Shown here: positions 8,187 through 20,002 of the stretch, piece by piece
Numbering within the stretch: position 1 is the stretch's first letter
How the letters are laid out: each line of letters opens with the position of its first letter
Made by a program: the position numbers and the translations under genes
Source: Mycosphaerella arachidis
Taxonomy: Eukaryota > Ascomycota > Dothideomycetes > Mycosphaerellales > Mycosphaerellaceae
NCBI GenBank assembly: GCA_001297265.1
Contig: LIHB01000062.1
Span: 62,001-126,000, forward strand
Direction of reading: 5' to 3'
Length of the DNA: 64,000 nt
Notes under the pieces: model-generated
Database searches by the model: none
What the model was told of the DNA's origin: nothing
The model's input: only the letters and a program-made list of their open reading frames with translations

Positions 8187-10052
8187 TCACGCGCACTCGC
8201 CCCTCGCCCCTCGGCTTTTCTCCGTCGCCAAGTCAAGCACATCGACCCAATTCCCCGGCTTGACCCTAGATCCCGGCAGGAAATCATTAACATACCTCTC
8301 ACAATCGTACCCAAAAGCAATCAGCTCATCCTCACTGCACCAATCCCCCATCCCGCAGAGTCCGATAGGAATTTTCCCTGGCGACTTCGTCCCCGGGAGA
8401 GGATCTGTGTAGCCACATGGGACACTGATAGCAGGACACCCACTGAAGTTGGCGAGCCATGCGTACGTCATGTTCTTGAGCTGTTTGTTAGAATCGCTGA
8501 TACCATACGCGAGATCTCCGGCCTCGATGCGCCAGCCTGCTTCGGCTGTGGTGGGTGTGATGATGATGAGGCCCGGGTGGGTGGCGTAGAGGTGCGAGAG
8601 GTGCTGCATGATGAGGTTGCGGAGGCGTTGGGCTTGGAGGAAGTCGACGGAGGTGGTTCTGCGCGCTACTGAGAGAAGGATTTTGTTGGCGGGAGAGAGT
8701 TTGGGGGTTTCTGAGGGGTTCACGCCGACGACGAGTTCGGTGAGGATTGTTAGGGCGTGGGCCGTTTGTCCTTCGGGGACGAGGGGGATGGTGATGTCGA
8801 TGAGGGTGTAGCCTTGCTTGCCGGTGAGGTGGTCGATCAGATTTTGGCAGCTTTCTTTTACTACGGCGTCGGCTTGGTTGAACCAGGGCTTGTAGATGCC
8901 GAGGATTTTCTTCCTGTCGGTGGACGTTGAGACAGAGCTTGGTATGGCGAACTTTGCATAGTCGGCATCTTGAGGGTTGGGCTGTGCCATGATGCGGTAG
9001 CCTATTTCGAGGTCGATCATGTTCGCTGCCATGGGTCCAGCTACACCGGTACTACGGGCAAGGTCAGTAGAGGGCGCCTTGCTCACTCGGCCATGGGTGG
9101 TCTTGAGTCCATAGATCCCACAGTACGTCGATGGGATTCGAATGCTACCTCCTCCGTCGTTGCCTTGACAGAGCGGCATCAAGCCAGCTCCAACAGTGTA
9201 AGCACTTCCCGTTGAGCTGCCACCACAGTAGTACTTCTCATTGTAAGGGTTGAGTGGCGTTCCGAAGTTTGGATTGTTGCCATTGATATCAGAACCAAGT
9301 TCCTGCATTGTGGTCTTGCCCATGATCACGGCACCAGCATCTTGCATCAACTTGACGCTGTGGCTTGTTACATCGTCCTTACGGGTGTAGTCGATTTTGG
9401 ACGCATAGCACTTTTTGTAGCCTGTGAGATCTACTTCATCCTTGACTGCAACGGGAACCCCATCCAGTGGGCTAAGAGGTCTGCCTTGCTTATAACGCTG
9501 AGCGCTCTCCTCCGCAGCTTTCAACACAAGATCTTCCCTGACCTGGAGGAATGCCGTGGAGTGCTTTGCAGGCCTCTCAGCATTTCTGGAAATCAACGGA
9601 ATAAGAACTTTCGCAACATCCGTCGGCGTGACCTTGCCAGACCTGTACGCATCTGTATAGTCTCTCACAGAATGGTGAACTTTGCTGGTAGGTATCTTCG
9701 AGTCCCAGCTCTCATCAAGGAGCGCTCGAAGGTATTGCTCGCCATTGTGAGCATCCACGACACCAGCAGTCCGGATCACCGTCGGTTCATATCTTGGCTC
9801 GGTTCTGTCCAGCTCAGGCCGGTTCCGCAGAGCGCCGAAGCCAGCGTTACTCCAGAGTATTTGCTGCACCAGGGGCACGTTCGAGACCAGACGTGAGAGG
9901 TAATGCAGTGGTAGTCCTTTCACAACAGGGTTCTGAGGCGGGGGAGGATCTTTCCATGGTACGTCCGTAGCCTTGGGTACAGGTCGGTTCACGTCAAAAA
10001 CACCTGCATTATTGCCAGGCATCATCAGCGGTTGCTCTGCAAAGGTTGACAT
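8187..10052 (-). CDS. Amidase-signature family enzyme, 621 aa
   Basis: A single exon. The first in-frame ATG is at 10052; the frame is open further upstream but has no earlier ATG. The amidase-signature core is complete. The catalytic lysine is Lys204 in GVPVAVKDEVD, the cis-serine is Ser279 in the Gly-rich CGGSSTGSAY loop, and the nucleophile is Ser303 in GNDGGGSIRIPS. These three form the Ser-cisSer-Lys triad that hydrolyses carboxamides. An N-terminal extension of about 190 residues precedes the core, a length common in fungal relatives of acetamidases and fatty-acid amide hydrolases. There is no signal peptide, so a cytosolic enzyme is likely. The natural substrate cannot be read from sequence. 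The gene is transcribed toward the 289-aa gene. Confidence 0.85.
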   Translation of the reverse strand: MSTFAEQPLMMPGNNAGVFDVNRPVPKATDVPWKDPPPPQNPVVKGLPLHYLSRLVSNVPLVQQILWSNAGFGALRNRPELDRTEPRYEPTVIRTAGVVDAHNGEQYLRALLDESWDSKIPTSKVHHSVRDYTDAYRSGKVTPTDVAKVLIPLISRNAERPAKHSTAFLQVREDLVLKAAEESAQRYKQGRPLSPLDGVPVAVKDEVDLTGYKKCYASKIDYTRKDDVTSHSVKLMQDAGAVIMGKTTMQELGSDINGNNPNFGTPLNPYNEKYYCGGSSTGSAYTVGAGLMPLCQGNDGGGSIRIPSTYCGIYGLKTTHGRVSKAPSTDLARSTGVAGPMAANMIDLEIGYRIMAQPNPQDADYAKFAIPSSVSTSTDRKKILGIYKPWFNQADAVVKESCQNLIDHLTGKQGYTLIDITIPLVPEGQTAHALTILTELVVGVNPSETPKLSPANKILLSVARRTTSVDFLQAQRLRNLIMQHLSHLYATHPGLIIITPTTAEAGWRIEAGDLAYGISDSNKQLKNMTYAWLANFSGCPAISVPCGYTDPLPGTKSPGKIPIGLCGMGDWCSEDELIAFGYDCERYVNDFLPGSRVKPGNWVDVLDLATEKSRGARGECA

Positions 10053-10824
10053 GCAGGCCGGTAGCTTCGTGTTCACGCCCACCTGCACAGATCGAAGTCG
10101 TCGGAACTTCACGGCTTTCGGCTCGGCAGCAAAGCGTTTGATCCCGGGCAAATGGAAGACACCGTTTCTTCTCCTTCGCACTCTACGTATGTATAATGTA
10201 CTGAACGTACAAGTTCTCCACAACTCTTCGCGCACGAAGCAGCATTACCAGTCCTACGTCCATTCTAATGTTGCGTTAACGAACATTGTGGTTCTTTTTT
10301 CTGACGCCATACCTCGATAAGCCGTCCATAACTTTCGTTCTTGATGTATCCATGCCATGGTAACTTTGCGTCATAAACTCATACGTATAACGAGGCAGCA
10401 AAAGAAAGCGCCTCGAGTCGTGCCGTCTGTAGGATGTCCGAACAAGATCCAGACGACACCCTCTTTCCCAGGCGCTGCAAACGAAAACAGCAAACAATCT
10501 AGACGGGGTATCGTAGCAAGAACGGCCTTGCGAAGCCAGGTATCCTCTCTCAAAGCAAATCCCACCCAGAGAAGAATCATCCCAATAGCTCCCGAACGCC
10601 TCGCTACACGACACAGTGCCAACCAGTAACGAAAAAGAGATGTAATATGTTGTTTTGCCCCAAGACATCTAACGCGCTGTCGAGACTGGTCCTTCGGAAA
10701 GACGGAGGATTGTGATGCAACCGTAATGATTGTTGTCCACGGTTGGAGATGTGCGGGTGGAGAGCGGTGAGGAAAGTGCGGTGCGCGGATGCACGGCCGA
10801 TTAAGCGAGCCGCGGAGTAATGAA
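10053..10824. other. Promoter/3' spacer between amidase and SFP1-like gene
   Basis: 772 bp between two minus-strand genes: amidase promoter on one side and the 3' end of the SFP1-like gene on the other. Overlapping frames occur on both strands with no motif, and none was accepted. Confidence 0.5.
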
Positions 10825-12946
10825 TCAGTAACCCATGCCCTCGTTAATGCCCACTAAACCTGCGCCAGCAACATTGGCGTTCAAGTGGTGCAGGTTGTTC
10901 GGCAAGCCGGGCACGTTGGTGTTGTTGGTTCGAAGCTCAGGATTGCAGGGTGGGCTGTGTTGGCGATGGTACTTGAGACCGTTGAGGTTCTTGTAGCGTT
11001 TGCCACAGACCTCGCATCGGTATGGCTTCTCCTTTTCCATGCCAACTGTACCGGGGTATGGTATACTTGTGGCAGGATCAACAATCGAGAAAGTGCCGTC
11101 CGGGTTCTCCTTCAGCTGCTGGTTCTGGTGACCATGTTGCTTGTGATATTTGAGACCATTTTGGTTCTTATATGCCTTCTCGCAGCCAATGACAGGGCAC
11201 TTGAAGGGCTTGATCTCTTCGCCAACAAAACCGCCCACACCGGCCAGACCATTGAGAAGCTGGTTTTCTCGGACCTTGTTGTTGATGGCTGCATTTTGTG
11301 CGTTCGTGAAGGCTGGGTTCTGGAAACCCTTGTTGCCGTAGCCTTGTTTACTCAGCAACCGCTTCTCAGGGTTGTCAATTGTCGCGGACCCACCATTGTT
11401 CAAGCTGTTCAGATGATTGAAGCTGTTGAAGTCGAAGTTGCCCTGCATTAGCTGGTTGTAGTCTGCAGGGTTGAGGTTGCCCATCTGCACGAGGAAGTCT
11501 GGATCTAGTTCTGCAGGTGTGCTCGGTTGTGAAGGGTCTGGAGTAGCGGTCTGCTGGGTCACAGTCTGCGTTGTCAATGAAGGGGTATTGACAGAGGAGA
11601 CTGTGGGGTTGTTTGTGTGGCTCAGGTTCGGCTGGGTCGTGTGTGGCGTGGTTGGTGTTGCCGAGTTGAGACCCTGACCCTGGAACGCATTCGCAAGATT
11701 GACATTGACAGACGGTCCTCGTGGCTGTTGGCGACCAAATTGTGGTTGTGGTTGGAATTGTGATCCCTGGGGCTGCGGTCCTGGAGTGCCTTCACTGATA
11801 TCCATATCCATATCGTCGAGGTTGTCGAAGTGGCCGATCTGGTCTGAACTCTGCCCACTGAACAGAGGCGACTGAGCCTGTGGTGGCTGGTTCTGAAGTT
11901 GCTGCATGTGATACTGAGGTGGCATGTTGGGCTGGTTCGTTTGTGCCTGCTGCTGGACTGCCTGTGCTGTGCTGGTCGGGTTCGCCGCTCGGCTCGGGTA
12001 TTGTTGATCTTTCGGCGTTCGTCCCATGGTCTGCGTGGGTTGCGCCGCGTGTGCCTCCTCGTAGTGCTGTAGCAGTTCGTGCATCGAGTCTAGATGGATG
12101 TCGCAGCACACATAGTCTCTCATGTAGTTAGCCTCCATCTTTGGCAGATACGACGACGAGTGTAATGAAGGTGACTGCATCCCGTGGTAGGGTGAAGTGC
12201 CGGCCATAAGAATACTGTGCAGGTGTCAGTGATAAATTCGCCTCGGTCACGCAAGATGCGACTTACTCGTCTCGTATGAAGCTTCCCACGGAAATACCAC
12301 CCCAGCTCATGCCTCCCATGAGGCTGCCAGAGACCTGATAACTCTCGCGCCGGCCATTTGCCGGCACAGGAACACCTCGTCCTCCATAGGGTGTTGTACC
12401 GAGCATACCCGCCGTGGATTCTGGCCGCCCTCTCACGTCAGGTGTACCATTCGTCCCGTTCAGCTGGGTGCTGCGACTCTCATGTTGCAGCGCGGACGTG
12501 AGATTCGAGTTCTGATTGCGCGGCGAACTCGACGAGTGCCGGCTCGTGGCGATCTCTATGGGTGAAGATGAGCTCGGCATCGCGCGTATTTGTGGCAGTG
12601 GCGATGCGGAGGGAAACAGTGGGAGCAGCGTAGCGTCGTCGTCGTCGTCCTCGTCGTGCGGGAAGAGGATGTCGTCGTGGCTCAGGTCGTCGGCGATTGC
12701 GTGACCGTGATTCGAGTGCTGCTTCTGGTGCCAGCTGAGAAAGGCGTCGTCGTGGCGCGGGTGTCGTTGCGGTCGCGAGTGTGGTTGTCGCCTCGGTGGG
12801 TACTCAACACCGGGAGATTCCGGTGTGGCCACAGGCGTGCTCTCTACACTGCTCGGTGAGCGCCCGGAGGGACTGTAGAGCGACGGAGTGGAGTGTGACG
12901 AAGCCAGCTTGAATGAGTTATGAGCCGGAGGGCGATGCCGGTAGAT
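10825..12946 (-). CDS. SFP1-type split C2H2 zinc-finger transcription factor
   Basis: Two exons are seen. Exon A (open up to 12946) ends at 12267 and exon B runs 12214..10825. They are joined across a 52-bp intron (12215..12266, GTAAGT...CTGAC...CACAG), giving the junction GSFIRDDILMAGTSPYHG, which is characteristic of the family. The C-terminus carries two C2H2 fingers, KPFKCPVIGCEKAYKNQNG and KPYRCEVCGKRYKNLNG, each ending in LKYHxQH and separated by about 40 residues. This is the split-finger arrangement of yeast Sfp1, which controls ribosome-biogenesis and growth genes. The rest is Gln/Pro/Asn-rich. A CC-containing segment (YVCCDIHLDSMHELLQHYEEAHA) near the start of exon B is also typical. 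No ATG occurs in the open 5' frame, so a short upstream exon is missing from this model. Confidence 0.8.
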
Positions 12947-15900
12947 TTAAGGCTGGGTGGATCACCAAGCGGGTAAGTGTGCCCTAAGAAACGGCGCTGT
13001 ACGTAAGGCTTGGAAGCAGTTTGGGCACGGCGTTCCACATTCGACGGAGACGTGTGCACGGTGGAATTTCTAGTAGAGGCGTAAAGTGTGGTCCAACGCA
13101 GAGGAGGCGAGAATGACGGAACCAGTGGATTGGGCAGGCGGTCGAGGTCAAGACGAGTGCTATATGACTGCTAGGCCAGGTCAACTTGACGTAGGTTGGA
13201 CGGGGATCGCTCAAAGCTCCCGTGTGGCCAATGGGACCAGCGGTCAGCAAGTACCGCATCGATATAGGTTTCACAGTCATATCCCATTAGGCTGCATCCG
13301 ACCGGTTGAAGCGTGGGAGAGTGCGGTTCGCCGCGAGCATCAGCAGAGTATCAGAGAGAGAGCAGGACTCGACGACCGTGTGCGGTACCCTTGGCTGCTA
13401 GGGTGCGAGAGTGCTGTCTGAGGGCCTGTACTGTACTGTACGACGACGCCTCCACGCATATGCCATGCGCCGGAGCGCAGAAGCGGCGGCACATATGCGC
13501 AGTGCGTGCGTGCGTCTCCTGTCGCCTGCGCCAATAGTGCAGCTAAGTGCGCTACGAGGTCCACGGCTATCCACCTCGCCCTCGCAGCAGCCAACAGCGC
13601 AACCCTGCGAGCGTTGTCCGTGAAACGTCGACTCCGCTGTGCAAACGACATACGGCATCACTCATCAATCACTGCCTGCAGACGCTCTTCCGCAGCGGCA
13701 AAGCTGGACCTGGTGGGCCTATCCAATCACACTCGGAGCTTGCGCCGCCCAAGCGACAGGGATCCCACCAAGCTACTAGATGCCTTTTCTGGAAGGCCGG
13801 TGGAAGCATCAAAGCGCCCGCCGTCTTCGTAGCCTCACTCCACTCACCTGGGATTACCGAGCCAGGGTCGCCGGCACCGTCTCGCGACCGTGTGCTGAGC
13901 ATGACGAGACGGACCTCCAACAGCCGCGGCAGCAAGATCGGCGAACTTTATGCACACTGCAATTGCAGTCATCTTGCATTGTTACTCTAATAATTTACTG
14001 TACGCCTGCCGACCCTACCCTCACCCCTTTCGCCAGATGTTAGCCAAAACTGGAATGGCCACGAGCTCACATCCGGCGCTGCTTGGCTTCTAGCGGCAGC
14101 GGCAAGCGTCGTGACGTCTGCTAATACATGTAGACTATTGGCCTGAGCTGGCTCGAAGGGTTCAACCGCTTGGACCCTCGCCAGCTGCTACTGCCCATGC
14201 CTCCTGACTTCGCAATGAACCATTGCCTGCACTCCCCGGTGGCGGCTCTCCAGTTTGAATGAACCCAAAGACGCTTTCAATCCACTCCCTACGTTAGAGC
14301 TATGGGTGTCCTTGAAGACTTCACTACAGAATTGACTCGACTTTCGCGAGAAGCTACCCAGCGATCTGAGAGACTTTTAGAGTTCACGCCATTCACCCTT
14401 GAGCTTCTAGCGCGCGGCCTCACCATGCGTCCAGTCCCGAGCCTTGTCCGGCGACAACCACGCGAGGCAACAATGGTTCTGTCGGTTGTTCCACGGCCAT
14501 GCTCTTTGAGACGTTAAGCTTTATCAGCACTCAGCGTGTGAAGTTCGGCAGCGTAGCAACGCGCCTTGAGAAGGAACGAGACCAGCAGCCGCAATGGTTC
14601 CAATCCAAGCAGACCCTCAATTGTCAGCTTGCTTCCTCGCCACCGTCAACAGATCGAACGGAGCACGAGTAATTCAAAGAAAGAGGATCGCTCGAGGCAA
14701 GTCACATCACCCGCATGTGATTGCCTATCCCTCCGAACAAACGCCTCAAGCGTTGCATTGCCAACACCAACACGATTCATCATAACCCAATTACATCTAC
14801 GATCATTTCCGGGCAACGCGATCGGAGCTTGACATCTATGCGGGTGCCTTCCTTCACTATGGCTTTTATTCGCCCTCAGCATTTCTGGCACGCAGGTCAC
14901 ACCGTACTCCTCCAATAGATGAAAACACTGGCGATCCTAACTCGCTTGTATACATCAGTCTGGAGTTACGGCATGTTATTTCCGGCCAGCAAGCGATCGG
15001 GTCGAGAATGCTGTGCATACGGGATGTCAAACAGGGAACGCTAGAGAACACGAACTACATTTGTCCAATCTAGCGACCTGTGGACCAAGATATAACCCCA
15101 GGATCCTGGAGACTGGTAGCACTGCGAGTTGAAAATGACATCTCATTTCGTCTAACCCGGTTGGGCTAGTTATCGCACCGTTATTTATGGTCGTTTTATT
15201 GTTACTTTGGCCTTACTGCCTGGATACACCCTGGATCTGGCCTAGGGCTACAGTCTTGGCCACCCTCTGGCCAATGAGAGACGCCGGAGGCTTCCGGCTA
15301 GTAAGATGATCAGGATCTTACTAGCGTGCCAAGGATTAGAGTGCAGTGTCATCTCAGACTGAAGTCCTACACCTCCGATCAAGCTGGTGCCAAAGCTCGC
15401 ACTACAACAAGTTCGCTATGGTACTTGTGCTGATAGGAAGTTGGCCGGAACCAACCGAAATGTCGCCAGCATAACGCCAGCATGAATTGGCATCATCTCA
15501 TCCATGAGGCGATGCAAGGCGGACGCTGCTATCCATGGAGCTGTCTCATCACGGTGACTTCGACCTCGTCTTTCCTATTCGAGTTATCCGGTCACACAGC
15601 TTGGCCGCGGGATAGCCACACGCGAGATGTTACATCAATGGTGGCCTCGAGCGCTCCGCTTTTGAACTCCAGGAAATACTCCAATGTGCTGGAAAGTGAA
15701 ACATCACCACTGGGGGATGTGCGCACCTAAGTCCGGGGCAGTCTGACGACAAGCTGTCGAGGGACGACGAGGGTAGGTTAGAGAAGCCCCCACCCACTCT
15801 CTTGGTGTAACGTCATGGACGTAAGAAGTCAACTCAGTGGCGATGTGGTTGTTGCTAATGCATTGCTGATGAAATCGACGTCAAGCTCATGTCGATCTAT

Positions 15901-16525
15901 CAAACAACCACGGCAGCGCATAATATCATCAAGAGCTGCTCAACACACCTCACAGGCCTCCTATATTGGTCCTTACGTCAAGCAGGACACGTCGACTCGG
16001 ACTGTCGTACACTTGGTCTCAGCGTTGCTGTAACAACACAGCCACTGCCATTTCGGCACCACCATGGCAAGCTGCAACACTATCTGATTGTGATGCGACC
16101 ATCCTCGGCGTACATCCGCTTGACTCCAGATGATGCAGCTGCAGGCACAACATGCCGTAACTGACCGACTTTGGATGTTCGTCACTCGACAGATGGACAG
16201 CGAAGCACTCGGCGTCGTGTCAGGCTTGTCAAGCGTTGCCATCACACGTATAGGCGAGTCTCTAACTAGGCACATGATCACCTTGGTAACCCGAATGTTA
16301 CTTGTCTCCAATAGGCGCCGTTGACCACTAGACTGGCAACTGAACGCGTTGTCAGATAATGCTTCAGCGGCGATCTCACCGAAGGTCTGACAATTTCCAT
16401 TAGATGTAAACACATTTCCGACACGGCGACCGAGAACGAGCCACCTCCTTTCAATTCAGCCTGAATTCTCCGGACAATGTTAGCAATGCTCCAACGAGAC
16501 CTGACTCGTCGCCCTAAACACCACC
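12947..16525. other. Gene-poor interval, 3.6 kb
   Basis: This follows the 5' end of the SFP1-like gene and must contain its first exon and promoter. I looked for spliced genes and found no convincing chain. The best short frame is at 14302..14517 (plus, 71 codons), with an alpha-helical start MGVLEDFTTELTRLSREA, but nothing supports it beyond composition. Long regulator promoters are common for growth-control genes. No transposon coding sequence or structured RNA was recognised. Confidence 0.5.
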
Positions 16526-16865
16526 TCACGTGCCTTTACACCGAGACATTGAAGACAGTCCAGACGTGCAATCCCAAAGCCTGAATGTCGCCGTTGCCAA
16601 AAATTGCCACTCTGAAATTTGAACGTATGCCTTTCGGAAAAAAGTCGGAAAATGTGAGGCAGGGGACAACACGCTTACTCATGGCTTTCTGCTGATATAT
16701 CTGAGACTGGTAAATATGGACCGACTCCGTTCCAACAACAGTGAACACGCCGTGGGATGGAACCATGCTCTTGCCAACGAGAGGACCACCGGGAACCTCA
16801 TCCGCTGCAATCTCGCTGCCATATGACCAAACAGCATTCGCCGACGCGGCTTTAGGATGATTCAT
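16526..16865 (-). CDS. Small hypothetical protein, 90 aa, one intron
   Basis: An ATG at 16865 opens exon 1 (16865..16679). A 67-bp intron (16612..16678, GTAAGC donor, TTTCAG acceptor) leads to exon 2 (16611..16526), and the two exons give exactly 91 codons including TGA. The N-terminal part (ASANAVWSYGSEIAAD, then VGKSMVPSHGVFTVVGTESVHIY) reads as a small beta-rich domain. The second exon contains FRLWDC. No family is recognised. The support is the phase-consistent intron and the protein-like first exon; a chance open frame cannot be excluded. Confidence 0.35.
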
Positions 16866-17671
16866 CGGCCCTGCCTAGCAGCACCAGAGGATATCAGAAA
16901 ACAGGTAAGGAGTTCAAAGGCATGAGACCATCAAGGGGTAGCCTCGATACCACGACAAAGTCACGATCGACGAGCTAAGGCACTCGCGACCCGTACGTAG
17001 CCCCTGAGTACCGAGTCACTCACCCTGCACCTCCGTGACAAGTCCTCTGCTTACATTGTCTAGATCACAGCCAGACGAGAGTCCCGAAGTGTGCGTCTGC
17101 GGCTCTTGAATACTTTTGAGGAGCTAGCTTGGTGAAAGCTCCACATTCTCGTCTCGAGTGCTCGACGGCGATCGCCCAGCCTCGCCTAGGTCCTGGAGAC
17201 TGCTACAACTACGTTGTCTTGACTTGACAGAATCGTTACTTACTGTCCCATTAATTGCGGGAAGCAGCGAAGCACTGGACGCCGAGTTTGCGAGTCGCGA
17301 GTGTCTGGTCTGGTCTGGTGTGTAAGAGGAGGAGGATATCATGTAGCTGAAATATCGCAATAGGCAACGCAATGAGACAGACTATAGAGTGTACGTGAGC
17401 AAGAGAGCCGTCCGTGATCACGAGCCGTGACATCTGTGTTGATGAGGCAATGCACGAGAGGAGATCAGCAGGTCATGGCAATAGGTTGGTACATACTGCA
17501 GCTTCGTGAGTTTGAACTTCAACTTCTGCGAAGCTAGCTGCTTCAGTTCAGCTAGCTGACCGAGTGATCTAAATGCTCCAAGCCATTGAGAATGAAGAAT
17601 GTACCGCAATCTTGAGTTCACCCAAGGTACCGCCGCTATGTAAGCCAGGGACTGACTTGAGCTCCATTCCT
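16866..17671. other. Region with coding-like minus-strand fragments
   Basis: Three minus-strand frames at 17124..17372, 17251..17433 and 17418..17675 have protein-like composition (a helical MKEWSSSQSLAYIAAV start, a hydrophobic stretch, a Ser-rich hydrophilic end). Several donor-like (GTATGT, GTACAC, GTAAGT) and acceptor-like (CACAG, TTTCAG) sites lie between them. I could not find a splice pattern that keeps all in frame. It may be a small multi-intron gene whose ATG at 17675 would overlap the stop of DUS3, or 3' untranslated sequence. Confidence 0.3.
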
Positions 17672-20002
17672 TCATCCTTCCGCCTCGATCTCGTAGCTAT
17701 TCGACTTGTGCTTAGGCTGGAACTGGAAGTCCTTGTGTGCCGGACCTAAGAACATCTCACTGCGAGATAGAATCAGTATCATGATCGAATGCCCTCCAGG
17801 CAGCAAAGCGAGCACATACCTAATCTTGATCCAATCCTTGTAATTCCCACTGCTCAGTAACGTCTCCAACTCATTCCTCCCTCGGAACGCAGGTGGTCGA
17901 TCTCCAAACTTCGGCGGCAAGTACTCCAGCAGACCGATGGGAACATATCTGCAGCTGAAGCTCAACCACTCCAGTAAGAATCTCCTGACGCTACCGACGC
18001 CAATCTCGTCAGAGCCCCAGTATTCAAGGCCATTGCGGCAGAATTTCTCAATGTAGCCTAACCGCTCCGTCGCGGATTTGTCCAAGTACTGGTTTGCCTG
18101 AATCTCCTCGAAGATCCAGGGCTTGACGAGAGCCCCGCGGCCGATCATAGCGCTGTCGACGCCTGCGTGCTCCATTTGTGTGTTCCAGTCGACGTGGGAG
18201 AGAATGTCTCCGTTGCCGCAGAAGTATGGCATGCCATCATTGGTACTGGGTAGGTCGCGGGCGTCTGGTTCGCGGGCTGTGTCTGTGGCATCTGCACGCT
18301 CTGCTTTCAGCTTCTTGACGAGGCTGGCGCATTCGGCGATGTACTCCCAGTCTGCGCTGCGGGTGTAGCGTTGTTGGCGGGACCGGCCGTGAAGGGTGAT
18401 GGCTGCCACGCCGGCTGGGCCTAGGTTTGCATCTTGGGAGTCGAGGCCGCCCATAATGAGGCGTTGGCAGAGTTTGTCGGCGGTGGGAACTTTGTCTTTG
18501 GTTCCCATGCGGATTTTGACGGTGATGGGGACTTCGCCAGAGACTGTGTTCATGCCGCGGAGGATTTTTTCGAGTTTGCCGGGTGCGTCCAAGAGTGCTG
18601 ATCCAGCGCCTTGCTTGAAGACGAGATCGATGGGACAGCCGCAATTCAGGTCGATGGCGCGGAGGTTGGGCAGGAGACTGGTCAGAGCTTCTGTCGTCTT
18701 GACGGCTAGCCATGGCTTGTTGCCTGCGATTTGAGCGCCGAAGCGGATGTCCTTGCTGTTGTCGTAGTCGTGGACGATGTGCTTTGGGTAGAATGCCGGT
18801 GGAGTCAGTTCGGACTCGTGAGCTTTCATCAATGCCCATTCCTGATTCTCTCCTTGTAATAATGGTAGCCCCATTGCCATCTCGGACCAGGTGATCTGCG
18901 CACCAAGCTCCACGCAAAGACGGCGAAATGGCAAGTTGCCTTGGGTTGTGAGTGGTGCGAGAACTGGAGTCTCCGGTCCGTAGTAGATGCGACGCTTCTC
19001 TGATGGTCGTGGAGGCTGCTCAACATAGCTGGCATTGTTGTCTTTCTTCTCGCTGTCGCCGTTGGCAGCGTTATCGTTCAGTGGTGGTCTCTTTCCATCA
19101 TCTCCGAAAGTATACTTCTCCAACCACTTCAGATACTTGTCCGACTTCGGTGTAGGCCACTTCTTCTTTTTCAGCGTAATCTTGTCTTTGTAGTCGATTG
19201 TGTTCACAATGCCATTTGCGGACTCCCGGTCTTCATCCTGCAACTGAGCTTGGTCGCTGCCGTTGACCACACCATCCTCTCTGCGCACGAGCTGAACTAG
19301 CTCTTTCCGGCCATCCTCGTGCTCCACCTCTTTCGAGTGACTGCCTGCGAACCTACACCTCCATCCAGCTTTGCACCTGCCCTTCAACTCGAACACAGGA
19401 CATGTGCCGTTGTTGAACGTTTGCAGGTCTTCCCGCTTGCCGTCCTTGAGGTATATTCTGATGTCGTGCGCATGCTTGCACTTTTCGCCGAAAGAACATG
19501 TGATTGGTGCAAACTCGCTGGCGGTCTGTCTCGATCTGCACAACTCAATGGCATCGCGAGAGCTGCCAAATTGACGGCTCTTGTTCTGTCCACCCTTGGT
19601 CTTCTGCCCTCCTCTACCAGCTGCCTGCCCTTTCCCCTCATCCCGCGAATCTCTTCCTTCTGCTGCGTCGTCGTCATACTGCGCATCACTCCAGGTTCCC
19701 TTTCCGACGGGAATCAGGTATTCCTTTCTGATGGGTGCCACGCCCTTCTTCCGCTCTGTCTGTTCGGTGGCAGAGCCATTGGTCGCCGGTGTTGAACCGG
19801 ATTCGAGCTTCACGCGTTTAGCAGGAGACTCCTGAAAGTCGTTCGACTGCTGCTCGTCCTCCGGCTTTCCATGTCGCTCGATCTTCTCGGCTTTCGTCGT
19901 CGCCGAGTCGCCTGGTAGGAGTTCTGATTGCGGGTGGTTGTTGGGATCTGGCTTGGACTGTAGCGAGTCAGATGGCTCGAGTGGATTGCTTGCGTCGGCC
20001 AT
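17672..20002 (-). CDS. DUS3: tRNA-dihydrouridine(47) synthase, Dus3 type, 756 aa
   Basis: Two exons, 20002..17820 and 17759..17672, flank a 60-bp intron (GTATGT...TCGCAG); 757 codons including stop. The N-terminal 140 residues are hydrophilic and disordered. Two CCCH zinc-finger-like segments follow (ITCSFGEKCKHAHD and CPVFELKGRCKAGWRC), as in yeast Dus3. The FMN-binding TIM barrel then begins at TQGNLPFRRLCVELGA. Landmarks are DLNCGCPIDLV, carrying the catalytic-loop cysteine, the ITVKIRMG strand, ITLHGRSRQQRYT and GRGALVKPWIFEEI. The enzyme reduces uridine 47 in the variable loop of cytosolic tRNAs using NAD(P)H. The short second exon encodes a basic C-terminal tail. The start is firm: the ATG at 20002 begins MADASNPLEPS with no earlier in-frame candidate nearby. 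Its promoter is shared with the BAP31 homologue. Confidence 0.92.
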   Translation of the reverse strand: MADASNPLEPSDSLQSKPDPNNHPQSELLPGDSATTKAEKIERHGKPEDEQQSNDFQESPAKRVKLESGSTPATNGSATEQTERKKGVAPIRKEYLIPVGKGTWSDAQYDDDAAEGRDSRDEGKGQAAGRGGQKTKGGQNKSRQFGSSRDAIELCRSRQTASEFAPITCSFGEKCKHAHDIRIYLKDGKREDLQTFNNGTCPVFELKGRCKAGWRCRFAGSHSKEVEHEDGRKELVQLVRREDGVVNGSDQAQLQDEDRESANGIVNTIDYKDKITLKKKKWPTPKSDKYLKWLEKYTFGDDGKRPPLNDNAANGDSEKKDNNASYVEQPPRPSEKRRIYYGPETPVLAPLTTQGNLPFRRLCVELGAQITWSEMAMGLPLLQGENQEWALMKAHESELTPPAFYPKHIVHDYDNSKDIRFGAQIAGNKPWLAVKTTEALTSLLPNLRAIDLNCGCPIDLVFKQGAGSALLDAPGKLEKILRGMNTVSGEVPITVKIRMGTKDKVPTADKLCQRLIMGGLDSQDANLGPAGVAAITLHGRSRQQRYTRSADWEYIAECASLVKKLKAERADATDTAREPDARDLPSTNDGMPYFCGNGDILSHVDWNTQMEHAGVDSAMIGRGALVKPWIFEEIQANQYLDKSATERLGYIEKFCRNGLEYWGSDEIGVGSVRRFLLEWLSFSCRYVPIGLLEYLPPKFGDRPPAFRGRNELETLLSSGNYKDWIKIRYVLALLPGGHSIMILILSRSEMFLGPAHKDFQFQPKHKSNSYEIEAEG

